Assembly: GCF_047946665.1 (NCBI RefSeq)
Contig: NZ_CP172312.1
Coordinates: 3,162,001 to 3,226,000, forward strand
Length of the DNA: 64,000 bases
Origin: Allohahella sp002354735
Lineage (GTDB): Bacteria > Pseudomonadota > Gammaproteobacteria > Pseudomonadales > Oleiphilaceae
Reading direction: 5' to 3'
Shown: in pieces, positions 35,524 to 44,937 of the stretch
How the letters are laid out: each line of letters begins with the position of its first letter
Position numbering within the stretch: the stretch's first letter is position 1
Notes under the pieces: generated by a model
Database searches by the model: none
The model's input: only the letters and a program-made list of their open reading frames with translations
What the model was told of the DNA's origin: nothing
Translations under genes and position numbers: made by a program

Positions 35524-35907
35524 TTAGCGTGCGAGAGCCACAAGCTTCGATGAAGCCCGATGAGCCATCGCTGCCGATGAGACAATAAGGAAGGTCTGCA
35601 CGACCAGCAGCGGCGCTATCATGGCTGCGGGATCGACAAGTCCTGAGGGACCAGCATTCCAGAGCACCGGCATGATCAGGCTAGGCAGAACGACGACTGC
35701 AGCGATGATGCCAAACAGCGTCGCTGCCAGGTCGGCATGCTTGCCAAGCTGTCCGAACAGGGCAAGCGCGAACAACGCCATTGGCAGTGCAGCAAGTAGC
35801 AGTACGGCGTTCAGCGGCGCAGCTACAATGGCTTCCGCACCGGCCTGACCCATGGCAGCAGCCAGACAGATAACGGCCAATTGAATGAATCGCAAATAAA
35901 TCATCAT
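35524..35907 (-). CDS. Small polytopic membrane protein, function unknown
   Basis: A 127-residue hydrophobic protein with about four transmembrane helices (near 4-22, 28-52, 62-84, 95-115). I do not recognise the family. The start is the first of two consecutive ATGs, with GGGAG some 12 bases upstream. It is convergent with the unknown gene ending at 35515. The gap 35908-36086 holds a CRP-like palindrome. Confidence 0.6.
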   Translation of the reverse strand: MMIYLRFIQLAVICLAAAMGQAGAEAIVAAPLNAVLLLAALPMALFALALFGQLGKHADLAATLFGIIAAVVVLPSLIMPVLWNAGPSGLVDPAAMIAPLLVVQTFLIVSSAAMAHRASSKLVALAR

Positions 35908-36055
35908 GAGTCGCAGAATCTCCCGAGAGCCGCGCGGACACGCGACAATGGGCGAGAGCTTACTGGGCGCATCGACAAAAATCAGTGGCGCTTCTGTCTT
36001 TCTGTGTAAACGTTCACGAATTCAAGGCCTTACTTGGTAAGCTCAGGTAACAGTT

Positions 36056-36071
36056 TGTGACGGCCGTCACT
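36056..36071. promoter_or_regulatory. CRP/Vfr-like palindrome
   Basis: TGTGACGGCCGTCACT contains the perfect 14 bp palindrome GTGACGGCCGTCAC (36057-36070). It matches the CRP-family pattern TGTGA-N6-TCACA with one mismatch. It lies between two minus-strand genes, about 150 bases before the membrane-protein start at 35907 and just past the stop of the gene at 36087. Confidence 0.4.
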
Positions 36072-36086
36072 TCCTGCCACTCGCAC

Positions 36087-36362
36087 TCAATACAGGGCCT
36101 CTTCATCCTCAAGCACTTCATTGATCACTTCGATGAACAGCCTGTCGGCATCGCTCATTTCCTCTGGTATCCTGATCGTCGTGGTAGAGCTGATCTCCTC
36201 CGCGATGAGTGTGTCGGCATTGCGGTCGCTCCGGTGCTGGCGAGCTATCTCCATGCAGCGGGCAGGAATGGTCGGATCGGCCAATACTTTCTTGATAAAA
36301 CCGCGCATCTCCGAAATCATCTTGGCCTGACGGCTGATTTCCCTGGAATCTCCTGAACTCAT
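36087..36362 (-). CDS. Small hypothetical protein
   Basis: A 91-residue soluble, mainly helical, acidic protein (C-terminus ADRLFIEVINEVLEDEEALY) with no recognised motif, signal or membrane helix. The start ATG follows GTCACGATG-like sequence with GAGGACAGG upstream (AGGACAGGTCACGATG), an acceptable ribosome-binding site. It is divergent from ygiQ. The function is unknown. Confidence 0.6.
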   Translation of the reverse strand: MSSGDSREISRQAKMISEMRGFIKKVLADPTIPARCMEIARQHRSDRNADTLIAEEISSTTTIRIPEEMSDADRLFIEVINEVLEDEEALY

Positions 36363-36624
36363 CGTGACCTGTCCTCTTCAATCTGGGGTCTGTAATGACC
36401 GGACGCAAACCTGGCGCAATCAGCGGGTTCAGAGCGCAATGACGCACCATGAATACGGTCGAAAAATAAGCTGATTTAGGTTATCATGCCGCGATCATTC
36501 ATTTATAGAATGCGTTAGTCTCTGCTGATCGGCAACCAGGATCGTGTGGTGCCCTGCGTTTGGGGGCGATCTGTTGTTCGTGGCCATCAGCTATTCTGAA
36601 GCATCGCTTCAACTGGACGCCTGT

Positions 36625-38928
36625 ATGCAAGCAGCCAAGCCGCTGTTTTCCGGTAATAAATACTGGGCCGAATGCTTCGGCATCGCCCAATTCCTGCCGA
36701 TGTCGGTTGCCGAGATGACGGCGCTCGGCTGGGATAGCTGTGACATCATCATCGTCTGCGGTGACGCCTATGTCGATCACCCCAGCTTCGGCATGGCCGT
36801 GGTTGGCAGAACCTGGGAGAACCAGGGCTTCCGTGTCGGCATCATTGCGCAGCCTGACTGGCATTCCGCGGTCGATTTCCGTCGCCTCGGCAAGCCCAAT
36901 CTATTCTATGCCGTGTCTGCCGGCAACATGGATTCCATGATCAACCGCTACACAGCGGACAAGAAGATTCGTCATGACGATGCCTATACGCCAAACAATG
37001 AAGGCGGCAAGCGCCCCGACAGGGCGGCAACCGTGTACAGCCAGCGCTGCAAGGAAGCCTATCCAGAGGTGCCTGTACTCATCGGTGGTATAGAGGCGAG
37101 CCTTCGACGGATTGCCCACTACGACTACTGGTCCGAAAAGGTCAAGCGCTCGGTACTGCTGGATTCGAAAGCCGATTTGCTGGTTTATGGCAATGCGGAA
37201 CGAGCCATCGTCGAGATTGCCGAGCGCGCTGCACGCGGCGAAGCCCTCAAGGCGATGTCGAATATTCGCGGAACCGCAGTCATGCTCGAACAGCCGCCTC
37301 AGGCCTGGGCTTCGCGCGATTCCACACATATCGATCGTCCGGGCAAGATCGAGGCGCCGAAGAACCCCTATGTCTACGAGCAGGACACCGCAGCCAACGA
37401 TGCGGCCGATGGGATGGCACCTGCACCTGAGAGCGAGCTGGGGCTGAATGCCTCCAGCGGCTGCGGCAAACGCAGCGATGCCATGGCAGCTCTCGATGTT
37501 TCAGGCGATGCTGGCAAGCAGGTGGAGGCGCAGATCCTGCGTCTGCTGCCCTCCCCCACCTCGAAACCGGAATATATCGAGCTGCCGCCCTACGACGTGG
37601 TGAAAAACGATCCCGTGCTCTACGCTCACGCCTCCAGAGTGCTGCACCTCGAGACGAACCCGGCCAATGCCCGCCCACTTCTGCAGCGACATGGCGATCG
37701 CTGGTTGTGGATGAATCCGCCGGCCATTCCGCTCACCACCGAAGAACTCGACGACGTGTTCGAACTGCCGTTCCAGCGCGTACCGCATCCCAGCTATGGT
37801 GACGCGAAAATTCCGGCCTTCGACATGATCCGTTTCTCAGTGAATATCATGCGGGGTTGCTTTGGCGGCTGCTCATTCTGCTCTATCACTGAGCACGAGG
37901 GTCGCTGGATTCAGAGCCGTTCGGAAACATCGGTGTTGCGGGAGATCGAGAAGATTCGCGACATGACACCTGGCTTTACCGGCACGATCTCCGACCTGGG
38001 CGGCCCCACGGCGAACATGTATCACCTGAACTGCAAGTCGGAGGAGATTCACGCCGGCTGCAGGCGTCTGTCCTGTGTGTTCCCGACCATCTGCAAGAAT
38101 CTGAAGACTGACCACAGTGCGACGACGCAGCTTTACCGCAAGGCGCGTGCGCTGCCAGGTGTGAAACGGGTCATGATCGCCTCCGGCCTACGCTATGATC
38201 TTGCCGTTCGCGACCCCGAATACGTCGAGGAGCTGGTGACGCATCACGTTGGCGGCTATCTGAAGATTGCTCCAGAACACTCTGAGGCTGGTCCGCTCTC
38301 GAAGATGATGAAACCGGGAATGGAGACCTACCATCGCTTCAAGGAAATGTTCGAGCATTTCAGCCGGAAGGCGGGCAAACAGCAGTATCTCATTCCTTAT
38401 TTCATAGCGGCGCATCCCGGTACCCGGGACGAGGACATGCTCAATCTCGCCCTGTGGCTCAAGGGTAATGGCTTCAGGGCGGATCAGGTTCAGGCCTTCT
38501 ATCCGTCCCCCATGGCCAGTGCCACGACCATGTACCACACCGGCAAGGACCCGCTGCACAGGATCGGCCGAGACAGCGACGATGTCGTCGTCCCGAAAGG
38601 TCTGAAGCAGCGTCGATTACACAAAGCCTTCCTCCGCTATCATGATCCGGATAACTGGCCGCTGTTGAGAGAGACGCTGCAGAGCATGGGGCGGGCTCAC
38701 CTCATAGGCTTTGGCAAGCGGCACCTGATTCCGCCGACGCAGCCTGCAGGGTGGTCACCCAAGCACAAGCGTTCCGGTCCAACCTCAGCGAGGAAGCCGG
38801 CTAAAGGCGCTATCCTGACCCAGCATACCGGGCTTCCGCCGCGCAAGGGTGGACCCGCCGTAGGTGGGCAGAAGAAGCGTGTCGCCGCTACTGGCAGGCG
38901 TAAGCAGGGCCCCGTAACCAGCCGATGA
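36625..38928 (+). CDS. YgiQ-family radical SAM protein
   Basis: 767 residues from the chosen ATG. It has a B12-binding-like N-terminal region (LGWDSCDIIIVCGDAYVDHPSFGMAV and GGIEASLRRIAHYDYWS in pieces, almost identical to E. coli YgiQ) and a radical SAM core with CFGGCSFC (CX3CX2C) near residue 415. The C-terminal tail is basic and low-complexity (lysine/arginine/glycine). The reaction is unknown. The frame stays open to a GTG at 36544, but MQAAKPLFSGNKYWAECFG aligns with the usual N-terminus. It overlaps the next gene by ATGA. Confidence 0.9.
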   Translation: MQAAKPLFSGNKYWAECFGIAQFLPMSVAEMTALGWDSCDIIIVCGDAYVDHPSFGMAVVGRTWENQGFRVGIIAQPDWHSAVDFRRLGKPNLFYAVSAGNMDSMINRYTADKKIRHDDAYTPNNEGGKRPDRAATVYSQRCKEAYPEVPVLIGGIEASLRRIAHYDYWSEKVKRSVLLDSKADLLVYGNAERAIVEIAERAARGEALKAMSNIRGTAVMLEQPPQAWASRDSTHIDRPGKIEAPKNPYVYEQDTAANDAADGMAPAPESELGLNASSGCGKRSDAMAALDVSGDAGKQVEAQILRLLPSPTSKPEYIELPPYDVVKNDPVLYAHASRVLHLETNPANARPLLQRHGDRWLWMNPPAIPLTTEELDDVFELPFQRVPHPSYGDAKIPAFDMIRFSVNIMRGCFGGCSFCSITEHEGRWIQSRSETSVLREIEKIRDMTPGFTGTISDLGGPTANMYHLNCKSEEIHAGCRRLSCVFPTICKNLKTDHSATTQLYRKARALPGVKRVMIASGLRYDLAVRDPEYVEELVTHHVGGYLKIAPEHSEAGPLSKMMKPGMETYHRFKEMFEHFSRKAGKQQYLIPYFIAAHPGTRDEDMLNLALWLKGNGFRADQVQAFYPSPMASATTMYHTGKDPLHRIGRDSDDVVVPKGLKQRRLHKAFLRYHDPDNWPLLRETLQSMGRAHLIGFGKRHLIPPTQPAGWSPKHKRSGPTSARKPAKGAILTQHTGLPPRKGGPAVGGQKKRVAATGRRKQGPVTSR

Positions 38929-40079
38929 GCAGACAGCAGCGCGAGACTCTCGTTGGCATTGCCAGTAACGAGGCTTCGGTAAAGCGCGTCGTCCGTTGGA
39001 TAGCGGCCAGCGGTGCGCTGGTCGCGGTCATCATCGGCCTGCGCTCGCTGCTGCTCGATCATCTCGTCCATGCTGCTGTGCTGTTCGGCTTCGCGGCCAG
39101 TATGCTCGCCAATGAGTTCATCCTGTTTTTCAGCAAGGACGACGAGCTCTACAAGAGCTTTTTCCTCTGGTCCATAGGATTGCTGCTGCTTTACCTCGCG
39201 GCCAGCGGTGGCGAGTCCAATACCGGCATACTCTGGTGCTATGTGTTTCCCCCCTTCGTCTTCTACATTTCAGGACTCAAGACGGGGCTCTCGCTGGTTA
39301 CCGCACTCATGCTGGGCATGTTGCTGATTTTCAATTTCGAGAATCTTTCCTTCGTGCTTGCGACCTACAGTCCCGATTTTCAGATTCGCTTCTTTAGCAC
39401 GATCATGTTCGTGGTGGTCTTCTCCTATATTGTCGACAAGCAGCGTCGCGACGCGATTACCCAGCTCGTCACCATAGGCAAGCTTTACGAATACGCGGCG
39501 CGCACCGACGAGCTGACAAAATTGCCGAACCGCCGTGACATGCGGGATCAGCTGGAGACCGAGTTCTCCCGCTATCAACGTAATGGTCATCATTTCTCGG
39601 TCATCCTGCTGGATATCGACCATTTCAAGCAGATCAACGACAACTACGGCCACGATGCCGGTGACGTCGTGCTGACAAAGTTTGCCGATGCGCTCCGCGA
39701 TATATGCCGCAAGATGGATACCGCCGCGCGCTGGGGTGGGGAGGAGTTTCTTATCCTGCTCCCGGATACCAAGCTGCTCGAAGCTTTGGCCATGGCCGAG
39801 CGCCTGCGTATCAAGATTTCGCGCATGGAGGTTGCCTACGGTCAGCAAACCATCCGCTTGACCACAAGCTGTGGTGTCTGTTCCATCCATTCCGCGAAAG
39901 ATCTGGGTGCACTACTTCGACAGGCCGATGTCAGCCTGTATCAGGCCAAGCTGCGTGGACGAAACATCGTCATTCCCCAGGTAACCAGGGAACGGCCGGC
40001 CACGGCTGGGCTCAACAACTCAGCCCGGAAGGGACAGACCATGGGTCTGGAGCTGAATGGCTTCGACGATCCGGTCTGA
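38925..40079 (+). CDS. Membrane-bound diguanylate cyclase
   Basis: 384 residues with about six transmembrane helices (20-170) and a C-terminal GGDEF domain (about 190-350). The active-site motif is WGGEEF (GGEEF at about 271-275), which is catalytically competent. Five residues before it is RKMD, the RxxD inhibitory site, so product feedback is expected. The start overlaps the ygiQ stop (ATGA), implying translational coupling with a radical SAM gene. It makes c-di-GMP in response to an unknown membrane or periplasmic signal. Confidence 0.92.
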   Translation: MSRQQRETLVGIASNEASVKRVVRWIAASGALVAVIIGLRSLLLDHLVHAAVLFGFAASMLANEFILFFSKDDELYKSFFLWSIGLLLLYLAASGGESNTGILWCYVFPPFVFYISGLKTGLSLVTALMLGMLLIFNFENLSFVLATYSPDFQIRFFSTIMFVVVFSYIVDKQRRDAITQLVTIGKLYEYAARTDELTKLPNRRDMRDQLETEFSRYQRNGHHFSVILLDIDHFKQINDNYGHDAGDVVLTKFADALRDICRKMDTAARWGGEEFLILLPDTKLLEALAMAERLRIKISRMEVAYGQQTIRLTTSCGVCSIHSAKDLGALLRQADVSLYQAKLRGRNIVIPQVTRERPATAGLNNSARKGQTMGLELNGFDDPV

Positions 40080-40123
40080 AATCAGGCTCGCCAGCATTAC
40101 TACCAAACGTTTAAAGGAACCTC

Positions 40124-40588
40124 ATGAAATCGATTCAGATTGTCGCAGGCAGCGTATATGGCGCAGCCCTTGATGTCGCCGCTGCACTGAAACGTCTGCT
40201 CACCGAGGCTGGTTTCGATTGCACGCTGCACGAGCGCAGTGCGCTCAATGTTGTGCGGGTACCTGAGTCTCTTTTGCTGGTGGTTAGCTCAACTACGGGT
40301 TCGGGCGATGTGCCTGACTCCCTACAGCCCCTGCTCGCAGGGCTGATCAACGAGCCGCCGATGTTGGTGGGCTATCCTTTCGCCGTCGTAGCCCTGGGCG
40401 ATAGCAGCTATGGCGACACCTACTGTGGTGGCGGTCGTCAGCTGCAGGCGGCTTTGCTGGATATTGCTGCTACAGAAATCGCGCCGATGCTGACCATCGA
40501 CGCGATGATGACGTCAGAGCCGGTGGACGAGGCGCAGCAGTGGCTGCAATCGAACCTTGCAGCGTTTCGTCGGGCGGCAGGTGAGTAG
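40124..40588 (+). CDS. Flavodoxin / MioC-like protein
   Basis: 154 residues of a flavodoxin-like fold: FMN phosphate loop region IVAGSVYGAALDVA (Ser/Tyr variant of the T-x-T-G-x-T loop), SSTTGSGDVPDSL (50s loop) and VALGDSSYGDTYCGGG (90s loop). The last two are typical of short flavodoxins of the MioC/CysJ type. It probably carries electrons. GGAAC precedes the ATG. Convergent with tesB. Confidence 0.85.
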   Translation: MKSIQIVAGSVYGAALDVAAALKRLLTEAGFDCTLHERSALNVVRVPESLLLVVSSTTGSGDVPDSLQPLLAGLINEPPMLVGYPFAVVALGDSSYGDTYCGGGRQLQAALLDIAATEIAPMLTIDAMMTSEPVDEAQQWLQSNLAAFRRAAGE

Positions 40589-40601
40589 CCTCAGCGCTTG
40601 A

Positions 40602-41471
40602 TCAGCTCTTCTGCGGGCGGTAGCGGATAAGACCATCCTGCGCCGTCGTTGCCACCAGACGACCCTGCCTGTCGAATACCGTACCCCGATTGAAGCACCG
40701 ACTTCCAGACGCGCTCGGGCTGTCGGTGCTGTACAGCAACCAGTCATCGAAGCGGAAGCTGCGCTGGAACCACACCGCATGATCAAGGCTCGCCACCTGC
40801 ATATCTCGCTGATAGAAGGATTTGCCGTGCGGCAGCAGACCAGTCCCCAGCAGCCCGAAGTCAGACGCGTACGCCAGCAGACAGTGATGCCAGTACTGTT
40901 CGTCGGGCAGACTTGAGATTGCGCGGAACCAGGTATCCTTGTAAGGCGGACGGGGCTCTGGCTTGACGTAGTTCATTGGCCAGGTCGGGCGAATCTCTAT
41001 TGGCGATTCTCTCGTTAACTGGGCGCGCTTGCTCTCCGGGATGCACTGGGCGTTTTCGCGTCGCATCTGGAGCTCTGACTTGAGTCCATCCGGCGCAACG
41101 ACATCAGGCATATCGAACTGGTGCTCGAAACCGGCTTCTTCACGCTGAAATGATGCAGTGAGCGTGAGAATCTCCTGATTGTGCTGCCGCGCAACGACTC
41201 TGCGCGCAGAAAAACTTCGACCATCCCTGAGCTGAGTGACTTCGTAGATGATGTCGTGAGCCGGGTCGCCAGCCCGCAAAAAATAGGCGTGCAGGCTGTG
41301 GGCTGACAACTCGGAGTCTACGGTGCGATAGGCAGCCATGAGCGCCTGCCCTACCACCTGTCCCCCGAACACATTCGGAAAACCGAGATCTTCACTCGTG
41401 CCCTGATAGAGATAATCATCAAGCTTGCGAAGTTCCAGAAGTTCGAGCAGCTGCTCTACGACGTCGGTCAT
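40602..41471 (-). CDS. tesB: Acyl-CoA thioesterase II TesB
   Basis: A 289-residue double hot-dog thioesterase. VFGGQVVGQALMAAYRTV (split signature), HSLHAYFLRAGD, DGRSFSARRVVA and, in the second half, SLDHAVWFQRSFRFDDWLLY are typical TesB stretches. It hydrolyses medium- to long-chain acyl-CoA. The ATG at 41471 follows AGGA; a frame extension of ten codons upstream is unlikely. Confidence 0.94.
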   Translation of the reverse strand: MTDVVEQLLELLELRKLDDYLYQGTSEDLGFPNVFGGQVVGQALMAAYRTVDSELSAHSLHAYFLRAGDPAHDIIYEVTQLRDGRSFSARRVVARQHNQEILTLTASFQREEAGFEHQFDMPDVVAPDGLKSELQMRRENAQCIPESKRAQLTRESPIEIRPTWPMNYVKPEPRPPYKDTWFRAISSLPDEQYWHHCLLAYASDFGLLGTGLLPHGKSFYQRDMQVASLDHAVWFQRSFRFDDWLLYSTDSPSASGSRCFNRGTVFDRQGRLVATTAQDGLIRYRPQKS

Positions 41472-41697
41472 GGCATGTAATCCTGGCAAAGTTCGTTTCA
41501 ACAGGCCCTGGCGAACGCTTTCGCCATTAGGCCAAAAGCGTCACATAATGCATAATGAACGGACTGCGGCGCAAGCAGTGCAACAAGGTGGCGCTATACT
41601 CAAGGGTTGATGCGCCCGCGCTCGGACCCGCCTCCGACTGGCTTCTGGCCAGCGCTTCGCCAGGATTCTGCCAGGTTCATGTTCGTGGAGGTTGATG

Positions 41698-41928
41698 ATG
41701 CATAATTGTCCGAAATGCAACAAGGCGAGTCGCTGTGATATTGAAGACGGCCGATCGGTGTGCTGGTGCTTCAGCGAGCCACGCTTGCCGCAACCTTTCA
41801 CTGCCGTCAGCAGCAGCCCTGAGGAAGGGCCGAACTGCTTGTGCAAGACCTGTCTGAACAAGGCCCACGAACTTGCACAATCCGCCAGGATTTCTGCCGG
41901 CTCATCTGTGAAGGAGCAAACGTACTGA
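41698..41928 (+). CDS. Cysteine-rich CWC-family protein
   Basis: A 76-residue protein with CPKC, a Cys in SRC, CWCF (the CWC motif) and CLCKTC, together giving eight cysteines that probably bind zinc. The function is unknown. Three possible start codons follow one another (TTG-ATG-ATG at 41692-41700); GGAGG at 41687-41691 gives the best spacing to the ATG at 41698. Its stop overlaps the CTG start of the next gene. Confidence 0.8.
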   Translation: MHNCPKCNKASRCDIEDGRSVCWCFSEPRLPQPFTAVSSSPEEGPNCLCKTCLNKAHELAQSARISAGSSVKEQTY

Positions 41929-43412
41929 ACGCTGGTGCTGCATTACGCGCTCCGCTGATCACGCTTCGAACACTGGGGCTAGGCCTCACTCTGCTCATTG
42001 CCAGCTGTGCGTCGACGCCAGATCTGACGACCGCAGCGCCAGTCACAAGCGCACCGGACTCAGCGATTGCGCAGCTGTATCGTGAGCTGACCGCTGCTCG
42101 CGAGCTGTCGCCGGTGCAGGCTTCGATCATGGCCGCCGACGACTTTTCGCAAGCCGAGGCGAAATATGTCCTGGCTCAGAAAGCGCAAACAAGCGCCGAA
42201 AGGGAGTCGCTTGCTATCCGGGGACTCACCAAGCTGTCAACAGCGCGTCAGCAGGCTGAAGGCTTCGCCGCCGCCGCGCCAGCGCTTATCGACCAACGTA
42301 TGTTGGCGGTAAAGTCTGGTGCAGATACCTCCCGAAAATCCGAGTTTCTCGCAGCTGAAGAACAGCTTGAAACTATGGCTGACGCCTTTTCCAGAACAGC
42401 TAAACTCAGCCCCGGTAGCGTCGGTCTGCTGATAGCCAAATACAAGGACATGGCTGTGTCGAGCCTCAAGAGCAGCATTGTGCTCGCAGTGGAGCAGGCG
42501 CTGGATAAGGCGCGACGCGACGGCATCGATGATTATGCCCCACGAACACTACGCCTTGCGGAAGAGGAGATGCTGTTAGCCACGACAACGCTCGAGGCCG
42601 ACCGCACGCGCGAAGGCAAGGCCCGGGTTCACGCCGAAAACGCCATGAGACATCTTGCCCACGCCCGCGCTCTGGCTCAGCAGATTCAGATATGGCGCAA
42701 GCGTGACGCGAGTCTGGAAGATGTGATGCTGTACTACGAAGAGGGCTTCGAGCGTGCGGGCCTGGCAGCAGACGTCGACCTCGACTGGAGCAAGGGTTTG
42801 AACAGCGCAGTAGCCCGTTTTACTCAGGCCTTCAAAGTCCTGCAGGCTGCACAGGTGCCGTCCGCAACGGCTGGTGCCGCGACAACACCCGATGACGTCA
42901 GCCACCCAGCTTCGACCACGGAAACGCCAAGGGATCGCGGACCAGGAGAAATCACGCTCGAGCGCCTGACCGCGGTAGAGGCGCTCTTCTCACCCACCGA
43001 GGCCGATGTCCTGCTGCTTCCGGGGGGCAACCTGCTCATCCGTGCTCATGGCTTCAGCTTCGACGATGGCTCGGCAATTCTGGATAGTAGCAATCTGAAT
43101 CTGCTCAACAAGCTTATCGATGCCATCGAACAGTTTCCTGACGGCAGATTGCTATTTTCCGGGCACACCGATAATCAGGGAAAGGCGGAGAGGAATAGAC
43201 GCCTCTCTCTTGAACGGGCACAAGCAGTAGCCAACTTCGTCGGTCGAGAGGCCGGGATACCGAAAGAGCGGATTCAGGTCGAAGGCCAGGGCGAGGATAC
43301 GCCGCTGGCCGCCAACGACTCCGCAGATGCAAAGCGATTCAATCGCCGTATCGAGATTCTACTCAGGCATGCAGAGGCGGCAACTCCCGCAGCAGCGTCT
43401 GCTTCTCGATAA
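41925..43412 (+). CDS. OmpA-type lipoprotein (DUF4398-like N-terminus), apparent CTG start
   Basis: Outer-membrane lipoprotein of 495 residues. Signal with lipobox LLIASC (Cys29), an N-terminal helical DUF4398-like region (about 50-280, LYRELTAARELSPVQASIMAADDFSQAEAKY-type repeats) and a C-terminal OmpA/Pal peptidoglycan-binding domain (about 380-485: FSGHTDNQGKAERNRRLSLERAQAV, with the usual Asp and Arg). No ATG, GTG or TTG lies in frame between 41844 and the lipobox. CTG at 41925 has AAGGAG eight bases upstream and overlaps the previous stop (CTGA). The only canonical alternative, GTG 41841, would put 28 unlikely residues before the signal. Confidence 0.85.
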   Translation: MNAGAALRAPLITLRTLGLGLTLLIASCASTPDLTTAAPVTSAPDSAIAQLYRELTAARELSPVQASIMAADDFSQAEAKYVLAQKAQTSAERESLAIRGLTKLSTARQQAEGFAAAAPALIDQRMLAVKSGADTSRKSEFLAAEEQLETMADAFSRTAKLSPGSVGLLIAKYKDMAVSSLKSSIVLAVEQALDKARRDGIDDYAPRTLRLAEEEMLLATTTLEADRTREGKARVHAENAMRHLAHARALAQQIQIWRKRDASLEDVMLYYEEGFERAGLAADVDLDWSKGLNSAVARFTQAFKVLQAAQVPSATAGAATTPDDVSHPASTTETPRDRGPGEITLERLTAVEALFSPTEADVLLLPGGNLLIRAHGFSFDDGSAILDSSNLNLLNKLIDAIEQFPDGRLLFSGHTDNQGKAERNRRLSLERAQAVANFVGREAGIPKERIQVEGQGEDTPLAANDSADAKRFNRRIEILLRHAEAATPAAASASR

Positions 43413-44658
43413 CAAGACGGCCGCTGAGCGCAAAACCACGGAGCCTGTTCTCATCATCATGAAACAGTGCTTTGACATCTGCTGAATCGGCCTCCGTCAC
43501 GGTCCAATTGCCTGTGACGCTTTCGGGCGGTGTAGCCAGCACTACAGGACAGGCGGGTGTCTTCACGATCACCGGCATTGCCTGATAACTGACTTCTGCA
43601 GCCTTGCCGCCGGCCAGATTGGCGGCCAGAAGGCGCGCGCACTGCATGAGAGGCTGGACATACAGGAGGAGATGGCCATCTACTTCGGCACAGTCACCGA
43701 GTGCGTAAATGCCAGATACAGGCGTCTGCAGCTGGCGATCGACCACAATGCCCCGCTTGACGTCGAGACCCGCCGCGCTAGCCAGCGCCGTGTGTGGCCT
43801 GAGGCCGGTGGCACCCAATACGACGTCGGCCTGTAGCGTTTGCGGCTCGCCTTCTGTCTCCACACCTCCCAGCACGACACTGTATGAAAAGCCGCCACAA
43901 TCAGGAGCTTCAGTAGTCGCATGCTCTACCGAACGGACAGTACGTCGCCAATGGAAGCTTGTACCCGCCTCTTGCAGCGCGTGCTCCAGTGCCCTTGAAA
44001 TCTGTTCCGGTAGTACCCGCTGCAGAGGTCGCTCATCTGGAGAAACGACGTCTACGGAAAACGCCGGCTCAGAGGAGGCCAGCAAGTCGTTGGCAAACTC
44101 ACAGCCAATAAGCCCGGACCCCATGATCACAACACGGATCGGTCGATCAGAACCAGCCGCGCGTATGTGTTGCCCTACCCGATCGATCTGCTCTCTGAAA
44201 CGGCGATAGTCAGCAAGGCTGTTAACGCTCAGGACTTCGGACGCCGCAGAGCCCGCAAGTTCAGGGCGCACGACATCAGCGCCCAGAGCCAGCACCAGTT
44301 CACCGAAAGCCAGTGATTCCGTCACCTGGCCGGCGTCATCAGAGAAGCTGAGCGCCAGGCTCCTGGCTTCGAGATCGATACGACTGACCCATGTGTGGGT
44401 ACGAATCTCGATGTCGAGCTGGGCAGCCATCTTGCCGGCGTCCGCCATGGACAGCTGGTCGGCGTCCTTACCCTTGGAAAAACCAGTAGACAGCAAGGGT
44501 TTCGAATAGGAGTGCCCATCATCGGCTGTTATCATGATCAACTTTCTGGTGGCATTCAGCTTCCTGAATTCCCGAACGAAGGTGTAGCCGGCGAGACCAC
44601 TGCCAACCACAACAAGCGGCTTGGCATCATGAGTACTCATCCGCTGCTGTTCGCTCAC
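43363..44658 (-). CDS. Rubredoxin-NAD(+) reductase
   Basis: A 431-residue FAD enzyme passing electrons from NADH to rubredoxin. Motifs: VVVGSGLAGYTFVREF (FAD), VVIMGSGLIGCEFANDLL (NAD) and GIYALGDCAEVDGH (second FAD). The C-terminal region KTPACPVVLATPP is typical of the rubredoxin reductase/AlkT family. GTG at 44658 overlaps the rubredoxin stop (GTGA); ATG 44640 is an alternative. The last 50 bases overlap the convergent lipoprotein gene. Confidence 0.9.
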   Translation of the reverse strand: MSEQQRMSTHDAKPLVVVGSGLAGYTFVREFRKLNATRKLIMITADDGHSYSKPLLSTGFSKGKDADQLSMADAGKMAAQLDIEIRTHTWVSRIDLEARSLALSFSDDAGQVTESLAFGELVLALGADVVRPELAGSAASEVLSVNSLADYRRFREQIDRVGQHIRAAGSDRPIRVVIMGSGLIGCEFANDLLASSEPAFSVDVVSPDERPLQRVLPEQISRALEHALQEAGTSFHWRRTVRSVEHATTEAPDCGGFSYSVVLGGVETEGEPQTLQADVVLGATGLRPHTALASAAGLDVKRGIVVDRQLQTPVSGIYALGDCAEVDGHLLLYVQPLMQCARLLAANLAGGKAAEVSYQAMPVIVKTPACPVVLATPPESVTGNWTVTEADSADVKALFHDDENRLRGFALSGRLVIEKQTLLRELPPLHA

Positions 44659-44819
44659 AGCTCCACCATTTCAAAATCTTCCTTACCTACGCCGCAGTCA
44701 GGACAGATCCAGTCTTCAGGCACATCTTCCCAGGCGGTGCCGGGACTAATCCCGTCATCCGGCCATCCTTCCGCCTCGTCATAGATCAATCCGCATACGA
44801 CACACTGCCACTTCCGCAT
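44655..44819 (-). CDS. Rubredoxin
   Basis: A 54-residue rubredoxin, MRKWQCVVCGLIYDEAEG at the start, with iron ligands Cys6, Cys9, Cys39 and Cys42 in CVVCG and CPDCG. It is the partner of the reductase encoded directly downstream, whose start overlaps its stop. The pair may serve alkane hydroxylation or oxidative-stress defence; the window holds no hydroxylase to decide. Confidence 0.95.
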   Translation of the reverse strand: MRKWQCVVCGLIYDEAEGWPDDGISPGTAWEDVPEDWICPDCGVGKEDFEMVEL

Positions 44820-44937
44820 GTTTTCTCCCGTTCCTGCCCCATCCTCGTCGGTCAGGGGCCCGCATTCATCATGTATTTAACCGGTAACTCTGGTTACACT
44901 GCCTCGAAGTCAGACAGTCAGAAAAGGCCGGCGCAAT

